In this document: one piece after another, positions 53,990 to 63,238 of the stretch
Numbering within the stretch: position 1 is the stretch's first letter
Layout of the letters: every line of letters begins with the position of its first letter
Assembly (NCBI GenBank): GCA_009783055.1
Contig: WRHW01000001.1
Span: forward strand, 1-64,000
Direction of reading: 5' to 3'
Source: Holophagaceae bacterium
Lineage (GTDB): Bacteria; Acidobacteriota; Holophagae; Holophagales; Holophagaceae
DNA: 64,000 nucleotides
Program-made: the position numbers and the translations under genes
Notes under the pieces: model-generated
Told to the model about the DNA's origin: nothing
The model's database searches: none
Seen by the model: only the letters and a program-made list of their open reading frames with translations

Positions 53990-55021
53990 TTAGATGTCTG
54001 GTAGGCTCCGAGGAGTGGGTGCCGACCAATGAAGCCCATAGGGCAACAGATTATAGCGGTTTTGTATGCCTACCCAAAGAGATAATTCAGATTCTGAAAT
54101 CGATCCATTTGAGGGTGCAAGGGGCAAGTGATGCTTGTATACAAATGTTTTTACCTCCGCAGGTGTGACATTTAGAAGCCTTGTAAGCATTTCCTGAGTG
54201 TATGTGACATCATACTCCTTACGAGTGATTGAGCGGTAATCGTAGGATTCTTTAAGAACCAAAAGAGTATTGGAACGATCCAGCTCAACTGCCGCGTCTA
54301 GATTAGGGTAGGGGTTACCACCTAATAGACTCTTTGCTTGAGCGGCTCCGATATGTGCCAGAGGATGTATTGGATTGGTATGTAATAATTGTATGCAAAT
54401 TTCTAGGGCTTCCTTTGGCCTTTCCAGGTAGATTAGTGCCTCCGCATGTCTGATAAATGCCTCTGGTTCGTTTGGTTCAGATCGTGTCCACTGTTCTGTA
54501 ATGTCCAGATATTCGTCAATAAGACCCAATTCCCTCAACAGAATTGCAAGCCGTCTGAGTGCATGGATATTTCCTGGACTCAGTATTAACATACGTTCCA
54601 ATAATTCTGTTGCTCTGCCAATCTCGCCATTCAATTCCAGTCTTTGTGCCCATTCATAAATGATTCTCGCTTGTGCCTCGACTGGATGATTAAGAGTGCA
54701 TCGGCGTGCATCAGTAGGATGTAATATTTGTGTTGGTACCCAAGTATGCACGGCAGGATTTCTGCCGTCTGGTTTTGCAAGATCTTCTTCAATAGCATGG
54801 ATAATTAACTTTATTCCATTATCCCATAGTGGAGGCAGTGGAAGTCTTAAGTGAGATGAAAGCTCTCTTTTCAATGGTTGCAAGGCGTCCCCTGAATGAC
54901 CCAGACGAAGTTTTATCCTGAGAAACCTTGGATCGTCTGCCGAATTCTGTTTGATGGCCACTCGCATGGCCAACTCGCCTACATCTGGATCGAATCCGTC
55001 CAATAAAAGAAAGTCAAGCAT
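53990..55021 (-). CDS. TPR-repeat protein, stop provided by the IS edge
   Basis: A 343-residue cytoplasmic helical protein. About four TPR-like units lie between 125 and 250 (ARIIYEWAQRLELNGEIGRA; ALRRLAILLRELGLIDEYL; AFIRHAEALIYLERPKEAL; AHIGAAQAKSLLG). The C-terminus (KEYDVTYTQEMLTRLLNVTP...) is not assigned. Its TAA uses the last T of the IS plus the TA duplication. Removing the IS would extend it by two residues (Tyr, Ile) to a TGA, so the insertion barely changed it. It is last in the S55-to-TPR run; partners unknown. Confidence 0.65.
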   Translation of the reverse strand: MLDFLLLDGFDPDVGELAMRVAIKQNSADDPRFLRIKLRLGHSGDALQPLKRELSSHLRLPLPPLWDNGIKLIIHAIEEDLAKPDGRNPAVHTWVPTQILHPTDARRCTLNHPVEAQARIIYEWAQRLELNGEIGRATELLERMLILSPGNIHALRRLAILLRELGLIDEYLDITEQWTRSEPNEPEAFIRHAEALIYLERPKEALEICIQLLHTNPIHPLAHIGAAQAKSLLGGNPYPNLDAAVELDRSNTLLVLKESYDYRSITRKEYDVTYTQEMLTRLLNVTPAEVKTFVYKHHLPLAPSNGSISESELSLWVGIQNRYNLLPYGLHWSAPTPRSLPDI

Positions 55022-55168
55022 TGCGCATCAAAGGAATATCGTCTGTTTTGCTTGCCAAGAAAAATAGCGACAATGTGAAGTCAAAAGAACAATTGTATCA
55101 AGCAAACCACATTTTTTTGCTAGGAGTTGTGCCTATAAAACATCAATCCCTGATTTATTTGTTCATCA

Positions 55169-56317
55169 TCAATTGGTGACTACGTCTCCAAGCGTCATTT
55201 CAGATTTTGTGATGATAATCAGGCATGTTGAGGAGTCTGCATCGGCTCGAACAACTAGTAATTGTCCTAAATATCTATTGGTTTGTGGACCATTGTTGTC
55301 TTGATTGATCAGTGAATTAGGACGGAGACAGACAAGAACATCACCTACGTTATATCCCCCCTTGGTGCCTCTGTCGATTATTACAAGCGAACCATTGCTT
55401 AGGAACGATGCGCCATTTCTGCCATAAACAATCTTCGCTGTTGTTTTTGTAGAGATTGGCTCAAGAACATCTTCTATTTGATAAACATCCTCCTTGAGAA
55501 TCAGGGCTGGTTCAAGAAAAGGTGTAACAAAGTCGCCAACCTCAACGCCGTCTTGAGTATCTTCTACAACGGCTTCTGAATTTTTTGAATGAACCGATAT
55601 TATCCTCAAAATGGCGGCATGCTGAATCACATCTCCAATTGGTTGTAACCCAAACCTGTCATCAGGGTGCATGAGCCGATTTTTGACAACTTTATGTACC
55701 ATCATCCGGTCGCCAGGCTGGTGACCCTTTGAAAGCCCACCGTCCACGTATACAACGTCGCCTCTTGACAAATTGTGTCGTTGTTCTTTCTGGACACCCG
55801 TTACTTTCTGTGCTCCAACCTGTCTGAAATATGCGTCTGCACCATTTGTAGCCAGATAGGGAAGTTGCAAGTAATCCTGGAAGCTATAAGCGTATCTGAC
55901 CCACCCAACCGAGATAGCATCAGCTTTTTGCCCACCACCGGGAGGCAAATCAGATATTTCGGAGTCAGGTTCATCATCTTCAGTTATTACTACAGCCCCA
56001 GTTTGAACAATTAATGGGTCCCCAGGATAAATCCAGTGGGGGTCTGCAATCCACTTATTGCGTTCCCATATTTGTGGCCAGGCATAGGGGCTACCCAGAT
56101 ACTTTCGACCTAGGTCCCAAAGCGTGTCCCCTTTTGCCACTATGTGAAGAATTTGACCGGGCAATACAGTGACTTCCTTTGGGTAATCCCACCTTGAAGA
56201 ATGCCTTTGGATTACTACAGTTTCTGAAACCCTTGGATCTTGATCGCCCATTGTTATAGCTAGACAAGGTAATACACTAAATAGGCCTAGTACTCCCAGC
56301 CATCTTTTTTGAGCCAT
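55169..56317 (-). CDS. exported LysM-domain protein
   Basis: A 382-residue protein with a signal peptide (MAQKRWLGVLGLFSVLPCLA) and one LysM domain (about 50-105: LHIVAKGDTLWDLGRKYLGS ... NPHWIYPGD-type ending), which binds peptidoglycan. The rest (about 150-380) is beta-rich with repeated GDVVYVDGG / GVEVGDFVTPF / GYNVGDVLVC segments, suggesting barrel-like domains. It is probably a periplasmic wall-associated factor. It follows the PfkB gene by 31 nt in the same operon. Confidence 0.75.
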   Translation of the reverse strand: MAQKRWLGVLGLFSVLPCLAITMGDQDPRVSETVVIQRHSSRWDYPKEVTVLPGQILHIVAKGDTLWDLGRKYLGSPYAWPQIWERNKWIADPHWIYPGDPLIVQTGAVVITEDDEPDSEISDLPPGGGQKADAISVGWVRYAYSFQDYLQLPYLATNGADAYFRQVGAQKVTGVQKEQRHNLSRGDVVYVDGGLSKGHQPGDRMMVHKVVKNRLMHPDDRFGLQPIGDVIQHAAILRIISVHSKNSEAVVEDTQDGVEVGDFVTPFLEPALILKEDVYQIEDVLEPISTKTTAKIVYGRNGASFLSNGSLVIIDRGTKGGYNVGDVLVCLRPNSLINQDNNGPQTNRYLGQLLVVRADADSSTCLIIITKSEMTLGDVVTN

Positions 56318-56348
56318 AAGTTACCCCCAAAAGAACAATTGTTGCAAA

Positions 56349-57260
56349 TTATATTCCATTGATTCCCAATAAATGAGAAAATTGTTTCATTCTTTCGTTT
56401 ATGTCTTGGTTTGTTGCGTTTGCAATTTTTTCTGTGCCAAAATTTTCAATTGTAAAACTAGCCATAACAGTACCTATGATCATTGCCTTTCTCAGTGATG
56501 CCTCTTCCAAATTGCCTTGAGAAGCCAAAAATCCTAAGAAACCACCTGCAAAAGTATCACCTGCCCCTGTCGGATCGATGACAGTTTCCATTGGAATTGC
56601 CGGAAAGGGGATGCAAATATTTGGTGTAACCAGCAAAGCTCCGTATTCCCCTCTCTTAACCACGACAGTTTTTGGCCCCATAGAGGTTATTGTTTTTGCC
56701 GCTCTAACGATATTTTTTTCCCCGGTAAGGCTTTTTGCCTCGGTTTCATTTATTAGCAAGATGTCAATTTCCAGTAGCACCTTTTTTAGAGCAGTGAGCG
56801 ATCCCTCAATCCAGTAGTTCATGGTGTCGAGGGCAATCCATTTGGGGCGAGCCGACATTTGCTTTACAACTTCAAGTTGTAACCGCGGATCGATATTTCC
56901 CAGAAATAGATATTGGGAGTTCTTATAATGTTCTGGCAAAACCGGCACGAAATCGGCAAAAACATTCAAATTTGTCTGTATTGTCTGAGCCTCGTTTAAG
57001 TCTGTTCCATAGCTTCCCTTCCAGTGAAAACATTTGCCAGGCTTGTGAATGACGCCATCTAAATTAATAGACCGACCTTGCAAAATGGACTCTTCTTCGG
57101 AACTAAAATCTTCTCCAACTACAGCCACGAGCTGGATTGGGCAAAAATTACTGGCGCTGAGAGAAAAGTAGGTTGCAGAACCTCCTAAAAGGTGTTCATG
57201 CCTACCAGCTGGCGTTTCTAGGTCGTCAAATGCTATACTTCCCACTGCTAATAGAGTCAT
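56349..57260 (-). CDS. PfkB-family carbohydrate/nucleoside kinase
   Basis: A 303-residue ribokinase-fold kinase. Start 57260 follows GAGGACTTC. LLAVGSIAFDDLETPAGR and HLLGGSATYFSLSA form the substrate end; DPTGAGDTFAGGFLGFLA is the anion hole with catalytic Asp. The sugar is not readable: the N-terminal pattern resembles PfkB members annotated as adenosine- or sugar-kinase-like. The upstream frame to 57344 overlaps the Smr-like gene and is not used. Gap to the Smr-like stop is 13 nt. Confidence 0.83.
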   Translation of the reverse strand: MTLLAVGSIAFDDLETPAGRHEHLLGGSATYFSLSASNFCPIQLVAVVGEDFSSEEESILQGRSINLDGVIHKPGKCFHWKGSYGTDLNEAQTIQTNLNVFADFVPVLPEHYKNSQYLFLGNIDPRLQLEVVKQMSARPKWIALDTMNYWIEGSLTALKKVLLEIDILLINETEAKSLTGEKNIVRAAKTITSMGPKTVVVKRGEYGALLVTPNICIPFPAIPMETVIDPTGAGDTFAGGFLGFLASQGNLEEASLRKAMIIGTVMASFTIENFGTEKIANATNQDINERMKQFSHLLGINGI

Positions 57261-57273
57261 GAAGTCCTCATAG

Positions 57274-57993
57274 TTACTTTGTTTGGGGTTCGTAATAAAA
57301 AATCCATGCCTTGGCTCCCCCCATTGGGATTGGTGCTTGGGCATATTTTGCCAGAGGCGCAGATTGCGGTGAGTTGATGAAATCAGCTAGTACTTGGTTC
57401 AATTGTTCTGATTCTCCTAAAACCACATGCAGTGAACGCCAGCCGCGACAAAAACCATCTAAAACTCTCTCTCTCAAACGTTCTAGGGCATCCTCATTAT
57501 TGTGATTTCTGAGGTCTAGCTGGCCATCAACTTCAATGGTCATACCGGCGGCCAATTGTATTTTTTCTGGAGGGTCTTTTTGAAACTCTATTTCGTACTT
57601 GCCTTCCAAAGAATCTTCCCAAACTACTTGGGCTGTATTGGATTTTTTTGTAAAGACACTTTCTGGGAAGGCTATATGGTCTTCCAACGTTCCTGACGGA
57701 ATCTCCTTTACTGCGGTTTGAATGGGTATTTTTATAGACTTTGGCTTGACACCTTTTAGCTGTGAAATGGCTTCTTCAAATTCATCTGATTCTCCCGAAT
57801 CCAGTTGAAACAGGGCGTTTTTAGCTTTTGGCTTTCCTAGTGCAGTCAAAAAAAGTGCATCTTCTTCCTCCAAGGACTTTGGCATTTCTGGTCTTGGGGC
57901 AGGTTTAGCTTGTACTGGAGGGGCAGGTGGACTATTACCTTCCTGAGCCTTTAAGTTAAGTTTTAGCTTTGCAAGATCTTTGCTCCAAACCAT
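57274..57993 (-). CDS. Smr-domain-like protein
   Basis: A 239-residue protein. The first 65 residues are Lys/Pro-rich and disordered (MVWSKDLAKLKLNLKAQEGN...PPAPPVQAKPAPRPEMP). The C-terminal 90 (GQLDLRNHNNEDALERLRER to GGAKAWIFYYE) follow the Smr pattern: LDLR, then a helix, a strand and the GGxGA-type ending. The usual HGKG nuclease motif reads VVLGES here, so nicking activity is doubtful. It is probably cotranscribed with the PfkB kinase. Confidence 0.6.
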   Translation of the reverse strand: MVWSKDLAKLKLNLKAQEGNSPPAPPVQAKPAPRPEMPKSLEEEDALFLTALGKPKAKNALFQLDSGESDEFEEAISQLKGVKPKSIKIPIQTAVKEIPSGTLEDHIAFPESVFTKKSNTAQVVWEDSLEGKYEIEFQKDPPEKIQLAAGMTIEVDGQLDLRNHNNEDALERLRERVLDGFCRGWRSLHVVLGESEQLNQVLADFINSPQSAPLAKYAQAPIPMGGAKAWIFYYEPQTK

Positions 57994-58163
57994 TCCAGAC
58001 CATCTCCACCCATGATTCCTTGTTGTTACTTTCTGAAGGCAATAGCTAAGTTAATCACTTTACCATTTTTCCACCACTACTGCGCCCGCTAAAATCCATC
58101 TTTCTCAGGGTAGCACATGGCGGAAGTTACCATTATAGCCATACTATCGCCAATACCAAATGA

Positions 58164-60284
58164 TTATCGTCTTCTAGCCTCTCCTATCAAAACTGAGGTG
58201 GACTGCTCATTCCCACAGAAATCTGTAACTTTGACGGTAATCCTATCACCACGAACATTTTCCATTGGAACTAAGACGTTAAAGTGTTCTTCTTTCTGAT
58301 CATAAATTCCATCTTCTGGAAGTATAAGAAGCCAATTTTCGCCATCAGCACTGATTTTTGCGTCTTTAATTATGGAGCTTTCGTCTCTAGCAACAAAGCG
58401 AACTCGAACCCCATCACCTTCCTTAGTTGCAGTTATTTCAGGAATATTGGGTGGAGTATGGTCAATGATGAATGGAATAGAACGCCAAGAGCTTGACAAT
58501 GCGGCGTTAAAAGGCTGTGATGGTGAGTCGGTAGCTGTTACTTCCAGCCTGTAACGACCATCAGGGACTGGCAATGTATCAAATGTGAAAAATCGCTCAT
58601 GCCACGCTTTTTCTATCTCTATGGGGGTGCCTTTTTCGGGTACTAGTCGGATACTAAAGCTGAGTTGATCATCGTTTGGGTCATTTACTCTGAAAACGAA
58701 TGCCTGTGCACCCTTTCTGTAACTACGGTCTTCTGAGCCTACCCACCCAAGAGTAGGAACTAGAGTCTGTATTTTTAATGGGATTCTTTCAATACCAAGC
58801 TCCATTTGTGAACCTTGGCGGGATATTACAAGCCCAGAGGGCATTACATCAATTCCTTCCCAAACAGGTGGTAGGTTGCGGTTTGAATAATGAACCCTTA
58901 TCCCTTCTACTATGGGAGTTCCTCCTCCACGGGTGGAAGTTAATTTAATGCGGAATTGTGCAAACCGTGTTGGCTTCATCTGGGGACGCTCACCGGAACG
59001 AAGGGGAGGACTCCAAGCCCCCCATGTACTGTCTGGGGTTTCTGTCGACCCAACCCGAAATTGGATTTCTGCGCTAGTGCCCTGCGGTGTATCCGAGTCT
59101 AGATACATCCTTCCCCAATCTGCTAAGGGGTTGGCTCTCAGTGGAGGACTGTCCATAGTACCCTCTGTGGCCTGTATCTCGGACAGTATATGTATTTCTG
59201 CTGGGTTTGATGCCACCGCCATGATGTCTGAGCCGGATTGTAGAAGGGAGGTTACTTGGGCTGTACCAAGGTCTTGAACTACAGAGAAAGGCTCTATTTG
59301 TCTGGCCTTTTCAGAAAGAGGAATTGCAAAAATTCGGCTACGATTACCTGTGCCTAGCAGTAGTTGGTCTTTCCATGCAGTCATGCAAAAAACCTGGCTT
59401 TGGTTGCTTGACCACAGAACCTGAGGTATTCGGTCTCGGTCTAGCTTAATAACACTTGAACGGACCGAATCACTGCTAGTTATTAGGTAGCTTTCGCGGT
59501 TTTCTAATAGCCCACCGCTAATTTTTTCTGTAAGCCCCTGATTTGCACCGATAAATAGCTGACCATCTTGCAATAGCAATGTCCTGACCTCCTCATACCC
59601 AGTGGCGGCCAAAACTTCAATCTGTTCACCTGCCTGAGTAAATCTAGTGACCAATCCATGACCATGAGTGCCTAAAAGCCAAACGCCAGGGCTTTCCGGG
59701 ACAATGGTTGTAAATGCAGTTTCTTCTGGTATGGAGGCAAGCCTTCTAGCGGTATTGTTTTCTCTTGCCAGGTATAGGGTTGCTCCCCTATCACTCCCAC
59801 CTGCTATCAGGACATCAGTACCGTTTGAACCGAGCGACCAAATTACCCTTGCGTCAACTTCTCCAAATGCTTTTGATTCTCCATTAGAATTAATCCTGTG
59901 CAATTTACCATCTGCGCTTGTTGCCACGATAATGTCATTCCCCAAGCGAGTCATGGCAAAGATCATCCCGCCCTTTAGCTGGGTAAATGGCCTTACTTGC
60001 CCACCTGAATAACGAAAAATACGTCCATCAGTCCCGGCTGACAAAAAAGCTCCTCCCTGGCCATCAGGCACAGCACACCATACGACACCCTCGGGGAGTT
60101 GGGCGGTTCTCCTAGCGTTTGGAGCCAATCGCAAACTTCCATCTGCGCTGATTCGCACACCTTTAACGTCTGCCCCCAGCCAGTCATTAAAAGATGAAAA
60201 GCTGACCGTGGCTTGTTGAGCATACTCAATAGAGTACATGCCAAGAACCATTGCAACAGAAAGGAATAAGCGTTTGATAGTCAT
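58164..60284 (-). CDS. exported beta-propeller-like protein with Ig-type C-terminus
   Basis: A 706-residue secreted protein (signal peptide MTIKRLFLSVAMVLGMYSIEYAQ). Residues 30-370 hold WD/YVTN-like repeats: GGAFLSAGTDGRIFRYSGG, DIIVATSADGKLHRIN, VLIAGGSDRGATLYLA and VWLLGTHGHGLVTRF, consistent with a propeller. The rest has a discoidin-like or fibronectin-like stretch (RMYLDSDTPQGTSAEIQFRV) and an Ig-like end (DHTPPNIPEITATKEGDGVR). A binding scaffold is likelier than an enzyme. It lies 55 nt after the S55 peptidase gene. Confidence 0.6.
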   Translation of the reverse strand: MTIKRLFLSVAMVLGMYSIEYAQQATVSFSSFNDWLGADVKGVRISADGSLRLAPNARRTAQLPEGVVWCAVPDGQGGAFLSAGTDGRIFRYSGGQVRPFTQLKGGMIFAMTRLGNDIIVATSADGKLHRINSNGESKAFGEVDARVIWSLGSNGTDVLIAGGSDRGATLYLARENNTARRLASIPEETAFTTIVPESPGVWLLGTHGHGLVTRFTQAGEQIEVLAATGYEEVRTLLLQDGQLFIGANQGLTEKISGGLLENRESYLITSSDSVRSSVIKLDRDRIPQVLWSSNQSQVFCMTAWKDQLLLGTGNRSRIFAIPLSEKARQIEPFSVVQDLGTAQVTSLLQSGSDIMAVASNPAEIHILSEIQATEGTMDSPPLRANPLADWGRMYLDSDTPQGTSAEIQFRVGSTETPDSTWGAWSPPLRSGERPQMKPTRFAQFRIKLTSTRGGGTPIVEGIRVHYSNRNLPPVWEGIDVMPSGLVISRQGSQMELGIERIPLKIQTLVPTLGWVGSEDRSYRKGAQAFVFRVNDPNDDQLSFSIRLVPEKGTPIEIEKAWHERFFTFDTLPVPDGRYRLEVTATDSPSQPFNAALSSSWRSIPFIIDHTPPNIPEITATKEGDGVRVRFVARDESSIIKDAKISADGENWLLILPEDGIYDQKEEHFNVLVPMENVRGDRITVKVTDFCGNEQSTSVLIGEARRR

Positions 60285-60339
60285 GTGGTTTTGCCTGTGA
60301 GAAATAATAAAGTTGATTTTACCTTGGTATATTTTTCGA

Positions 60340-62097
60340 TTATTCAATTTCAATTTCCAGTGTTATCAGCCCTGTCACTTCTCTCTCCAGAGCCAATGCC
60401 GCCCGTCCAATCACATGTCGCTGAAGCCTGTTATCTGAAGTATCTCCATCTAATAATAGAAGGCTACTGATGGAGGGCGGGATACCTTCTATCCGATTTC
60501 CTCTCAAACCGGCACCTTCCTGTTCTTGGGACAAAAAGGCATAGGCATAGTTATTTTTTAGAGTTCCATTAAGTAGTAGAACCATTTCTGCCAAGGATGT
60601 AGTGCGAATTTTCTGGCTGTCTGGATCGTTTCGCAATATGGATAACCCGTCACCAACCTGCAACATAGCCTTACCTGGTTTTGCTGATAATGGGACAGGG
60701 ACATTCAAAGCTGTAGTCTCCCTGACACCCTGAAAATTCTGCATTGTGATTTGAATTTGCATTGTTTGTCCACGCTTAACTCTTGCTACCAGTGGCCTTA
60801 CACCTACAATTGCGGTAAGGTCAAGTCTTTCCTCACCTTTTATGTTTATTGAAATCCCTTCGATAATAGGGCGTTCAAAGGGATTAAGGCAAATTGCCTG
60901 TAGCATTGCCCCCAAATACATAGGTAGGCGCATTGAGTTAATATCCGCAGACATATTTTCAACAACAAGTGGCTGTTGATTTGCAAGTTTGATGTTGCCT
61001 TGGAGGCTGAGGCTCTGCATACCAGACTCACGCACATTAGATATAATTGTCTGAGCCAAAGCCTCAGACACCAATCCGGGAGTGAGCAGAGGATGATCCA
61101 AAACATCAAAGCTGAAGTTTATGTTTCTTTTGCCTCCGAGGTTTAACCCAACTCGAAAGGGTATTGTCTTTGGCTCTGCACCAATTACTCCGGTAACCCC
61201 TGTTGGCCGATCAAGGCGAACTGCCCCAATGGGAGCTATAGGTTGAGCCAATTTCATACTGCTGTCGTACCTAGCAACATGGGTAGAAACCGAAGCAGAC
61301 CACAAAGGAAAGTCCACGACTCCTAGGTTTCCCAATTGATGACCTAAAAGTAACACCCGCTTACCTGATACATAAGTAATGGTGCCGGAAGCGGCGGCAT
61401 TCAAATCACCAGTAATCAGTGGAATTGCTACCATGCCTCCTGGTTCGATAGGGCTGGGTATCGCCTGACCATCGTCTCCGACAATATGGCCAGCAAAGAC
61501 AACAGGAATGCCGTCCCACCAGCCCTTGGTTTCCCTGCTCGGAGCGATTCCATGTAGCACCAAGGGTATAACTTGCTCATCCTTAGTTGTTTCTGGGGTG
61601 CTGATTAGATCCGAAAGCGGAATCATCTCCCCCAATTGGGCAGACCTGACAACTCTTGCTGGGTCGAGTCGAGGAGGAATTAATGGAGTTCGAGCAGAAA
61701 TAGTGTCTGGTACATCCATTAGCTGATCTAGCATTTCCTGAATGGGAGTAATTCCGGCTATCGGGTCTTTCCCCCAACTAAATCCTGTTGAGAGTGCTCC
61801 GATAAGTTTTCCATTTATGTAGCATGGTGAGCCACTCATCCCCGCCAAAATCCCACTATTTGCTAGGGGGCCACCACTAGCCATAACAAGTATTCGATCC
61901 CTTCCGGGCATACTATTTTTTTCTACTCCAAGCACTTCAAATTCAAACCGTTCAATCTTGCTCCCCTTAAACACTGTCAGTCCATGTCCCTGCATACCAA
62001 TTCTTATCTCAGAAACAGGCATAATCTGTGATGAAGATTGACAAAAAACAGGAACTGCCAATAGCAATGCCAAAAATGTATGTGTTAGAACACTCAT
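60340..62097 (-). CDS. SpoIVB/S55-family peptidase-like protein
   Basis: A 585-residue exported protein with signal peptide MSVLTHTFLALLLAVPVFCQ. The N-terminal 220 residues carry the S55 domain: SEIRIGMQGHGLTVFKG, LVMASGGPLANSGILAGMSG with the catalytic Ser in GMSGSPCYINGKLIGALS, and a likely His downstream. The remaining 350 residues are beta-rich and unassigned. In Bacillus, SpoIVB cuts a regulator during sporulation; in non-sporulating bacteria S55 proteins are larger, secreted and uncharacterised. First gene of the six-gene minus-strand run. Confidence 0.75.
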   Translation of the reverse strand: MSVLTHTFLALLLAVPVFCQSSSQIMPVSEIRIGMQGHGLTVFKGSKIERFEFEVLGVEKNSMPGRDRILVMASGGPLANSGILAGMSGSPCYINGKLIGALSTGFSWGKDPIAGITPIQEMLDQLMDVPDTISARTPLIPPRLDPARVVRSAQLGEMIPLSDLISTPETTKDEQVIPLVLHGIAPSRETKGWWDGIPVVFAGHIVGDDGQAIPSPIEPGGMVAIPLITGDLNAAASGTITYVSGKRVLLLGHQLGNLGVVDFPLWSASVSTHVARYDSSMKLAQPIAPIGAVRLDRPTGVTGVIGAEPKTIPFRVGLNLGGKRNINFSFDVLDHPLLTPGLVSEALAQTIISNVRESGMQSLSLQGNIKLANQQPLVVENMSADINSMRLPMYLGAMLQAICLNPFERPIIEGISINIKGEERLDLTAIVGVRPLVARVKRGQTMQIQITMQNFQGVRETTALNVPVPLSAKPGKAMLQVGDGLSILRNDPDSQKIRTTSLAEMVLLLNGTLKNNYAYAFLSQEQEGAGLRGNRIEGIPPSISSLLLLDGDTSDNRLQRHVIGRAALALEREVTGLITLEIEIE

Positions 62098-62245
62098 GAT
62101 ATGACCATCCAGTATTATCAGACTATCAGGATATTGGCGGTAATGACACAGTAAGCCCCAACATATAATGCCATAGCGAGTATTCAGGTTCCCACAAAAG
62201 CAAGTTGTGCTGAAATGTATGAGCCCTTTTCAAAGCCCGTTAGGG

Positions 62246-62288
62246 TTTTGAAACAACGGAGTTGGTAGGCTGTGCCCGAAATGTAGCC
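62246..62288 (+). repeat. TTTTGAAAC...GGAGTTGG dispersed repeat, full copy
   Basis: TTTTGAAACAACGGAGTTGG then TAGGCTGTGCC and AGCC; matches 13691-13735. A preceding CCCTTTTCAAAG arm pairs with it to form a hairpin. The 364-nt gap 62098-62461 otherwise holds only a doubtful short frame. Confidence 0.65.
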
Positions 62289-62461
62289 GAATCCTGCGTA
62301 ACACTGTATTATTTCATACTTTACAGTCGTTTAGCTGGAAACGGTGGTTATGAAGGCGTTGACGACCAATAAGGTTTTGAAACTACCTCATATGTCAACA
62401 GAGTTTGAAATTTCTAAAGAGGATTCTTTTTTTACTCATGCTGTCTTGTTAGTGTTAAATA

Positions 62462-63235
62462 ATGCGAATTTTGATGTTAGGAGATATCGTAGGCGAACCA
62501 GGGAGGAGATTGCTCGAAAGATTTCTTCCAGAGCTACGACACAAATTAAGTGCTGATTTTGTGATCACTAATGGTGAAAACGCCGCCCACGGAAATGGAA
62601 TAAATGAAAACATCGCCAGACACTTTTTTGGTAGTTTGGGTGTTGATGCAATAACAACAGGCAATCATGCTTTTGATGTCAAGGGTATCTCTGCATATTT
62701 TCAACACGAACCGAGGATACTTCGTCCAGCGAACTGGCCTCCTGGTACTCCAGGCAAAGGATATCTGAAGGTCCATACAGCAACCAATGAGGAATTGCTA
62801 ATCGTAAATCTAATCGGCAGGGTAGGTATGCAGGCAGTTGCCGACTGTCCTTTTCGCACTATTGATGCAGTACTGGCTAAAGAACGGGCAGATATAGTTG
62901 TAATTGATATTCACGCCGAAGCCACCAGTGAGAGGCAAGCCCTTGGCTGGTATTTGGATGGAAGGGCATCAGCAGTCCTGGGCACCCATACACATGTCCC
63001 TACAATGGATGAGAAAATTTTGCCAAATGGCACTGCTTTTGTTACAGATATTGGGATGGTTGGACCCTATGGTGGCGTTATAGGAATGGACAAAAACTGT
63101 AGCCTCAGCCGATTTCTTAATGTGAAGGGCGAAAGATGGAAGGTTGCGGAAAGCGACTTGCAACTACATGGAATATTGATAGAAACACAAGGCCGAAAGA
63201 CTATCCGCCTTGAAAGAGTTTTCAGAAAGTTGTGA
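62462..63235 (+). CDS. ymdB: YmdB-type metallophosphoesterase (TIGR00282 family)
   Basis: A 257-residue cytoplasmic phosphodiesterase. MRILMLGDIVGEPGRRLLER, ITNGENAAHGNGI, ITTGNHAFD, IDIHAEATSE and VLGTHTHVPTMDEKILPNGT are the dimetal motifs. Family members hydrolyse 2',3'- or 3',5'-cyclic nucleotides and influence RNA decay and biofilm switching. ATG 62462 gives exactly the family length, though no strong ribosome site is seen. The DUF721 gene follows after 3 nt. Confidence 0.9.
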   Translation: MRILMLGDIVGEPGRRLLERFLPELRHKLSADFVITNGENAAHGNGINENIARHFFGSLGVDAITTGNHAFDVKGISAYFQHEPRILRPANWPPGTPGKGYLKVHTATNEELLIVNLIGRVGMQAVADCPFRTIDAVLAKERADIVVIDIHAEATSERQALGWYLDGRASAVLGTHTHVPTMDEKILPNGTAFVTDIGMVGPYGGVIGMDKNCSLSRFLNVKGERWKVAESDLQLHGILIETQGRKTIRLERVFRKL

Positions 63236-63238
63236 GAA

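Larger units (their letters stand above)
52888..53990 (+). mobile_element. IS630-family insertion sequence
   Basis: A 1103-bp element. Terminal inverted repeats are ATACCATTTTCTATT (left) and AATAGAAAATGGTAT (right), flanked by TA on both sides (52886-52887 and 53991-53992), the TA target duplication expected of IS630/Tc1. It contains one transposase split by a -1 frameshift signal. The ends are perfect, so insertion is probably recent. It lies between convergent genes and trims the TPR gene's end by about two codons. Confidence 0.92.

Noticed and set aside
62344-62556. Short plus-strand frame before ymdB
   Set aside because: No recognisable family, and its second half is just another frame of ymdB.
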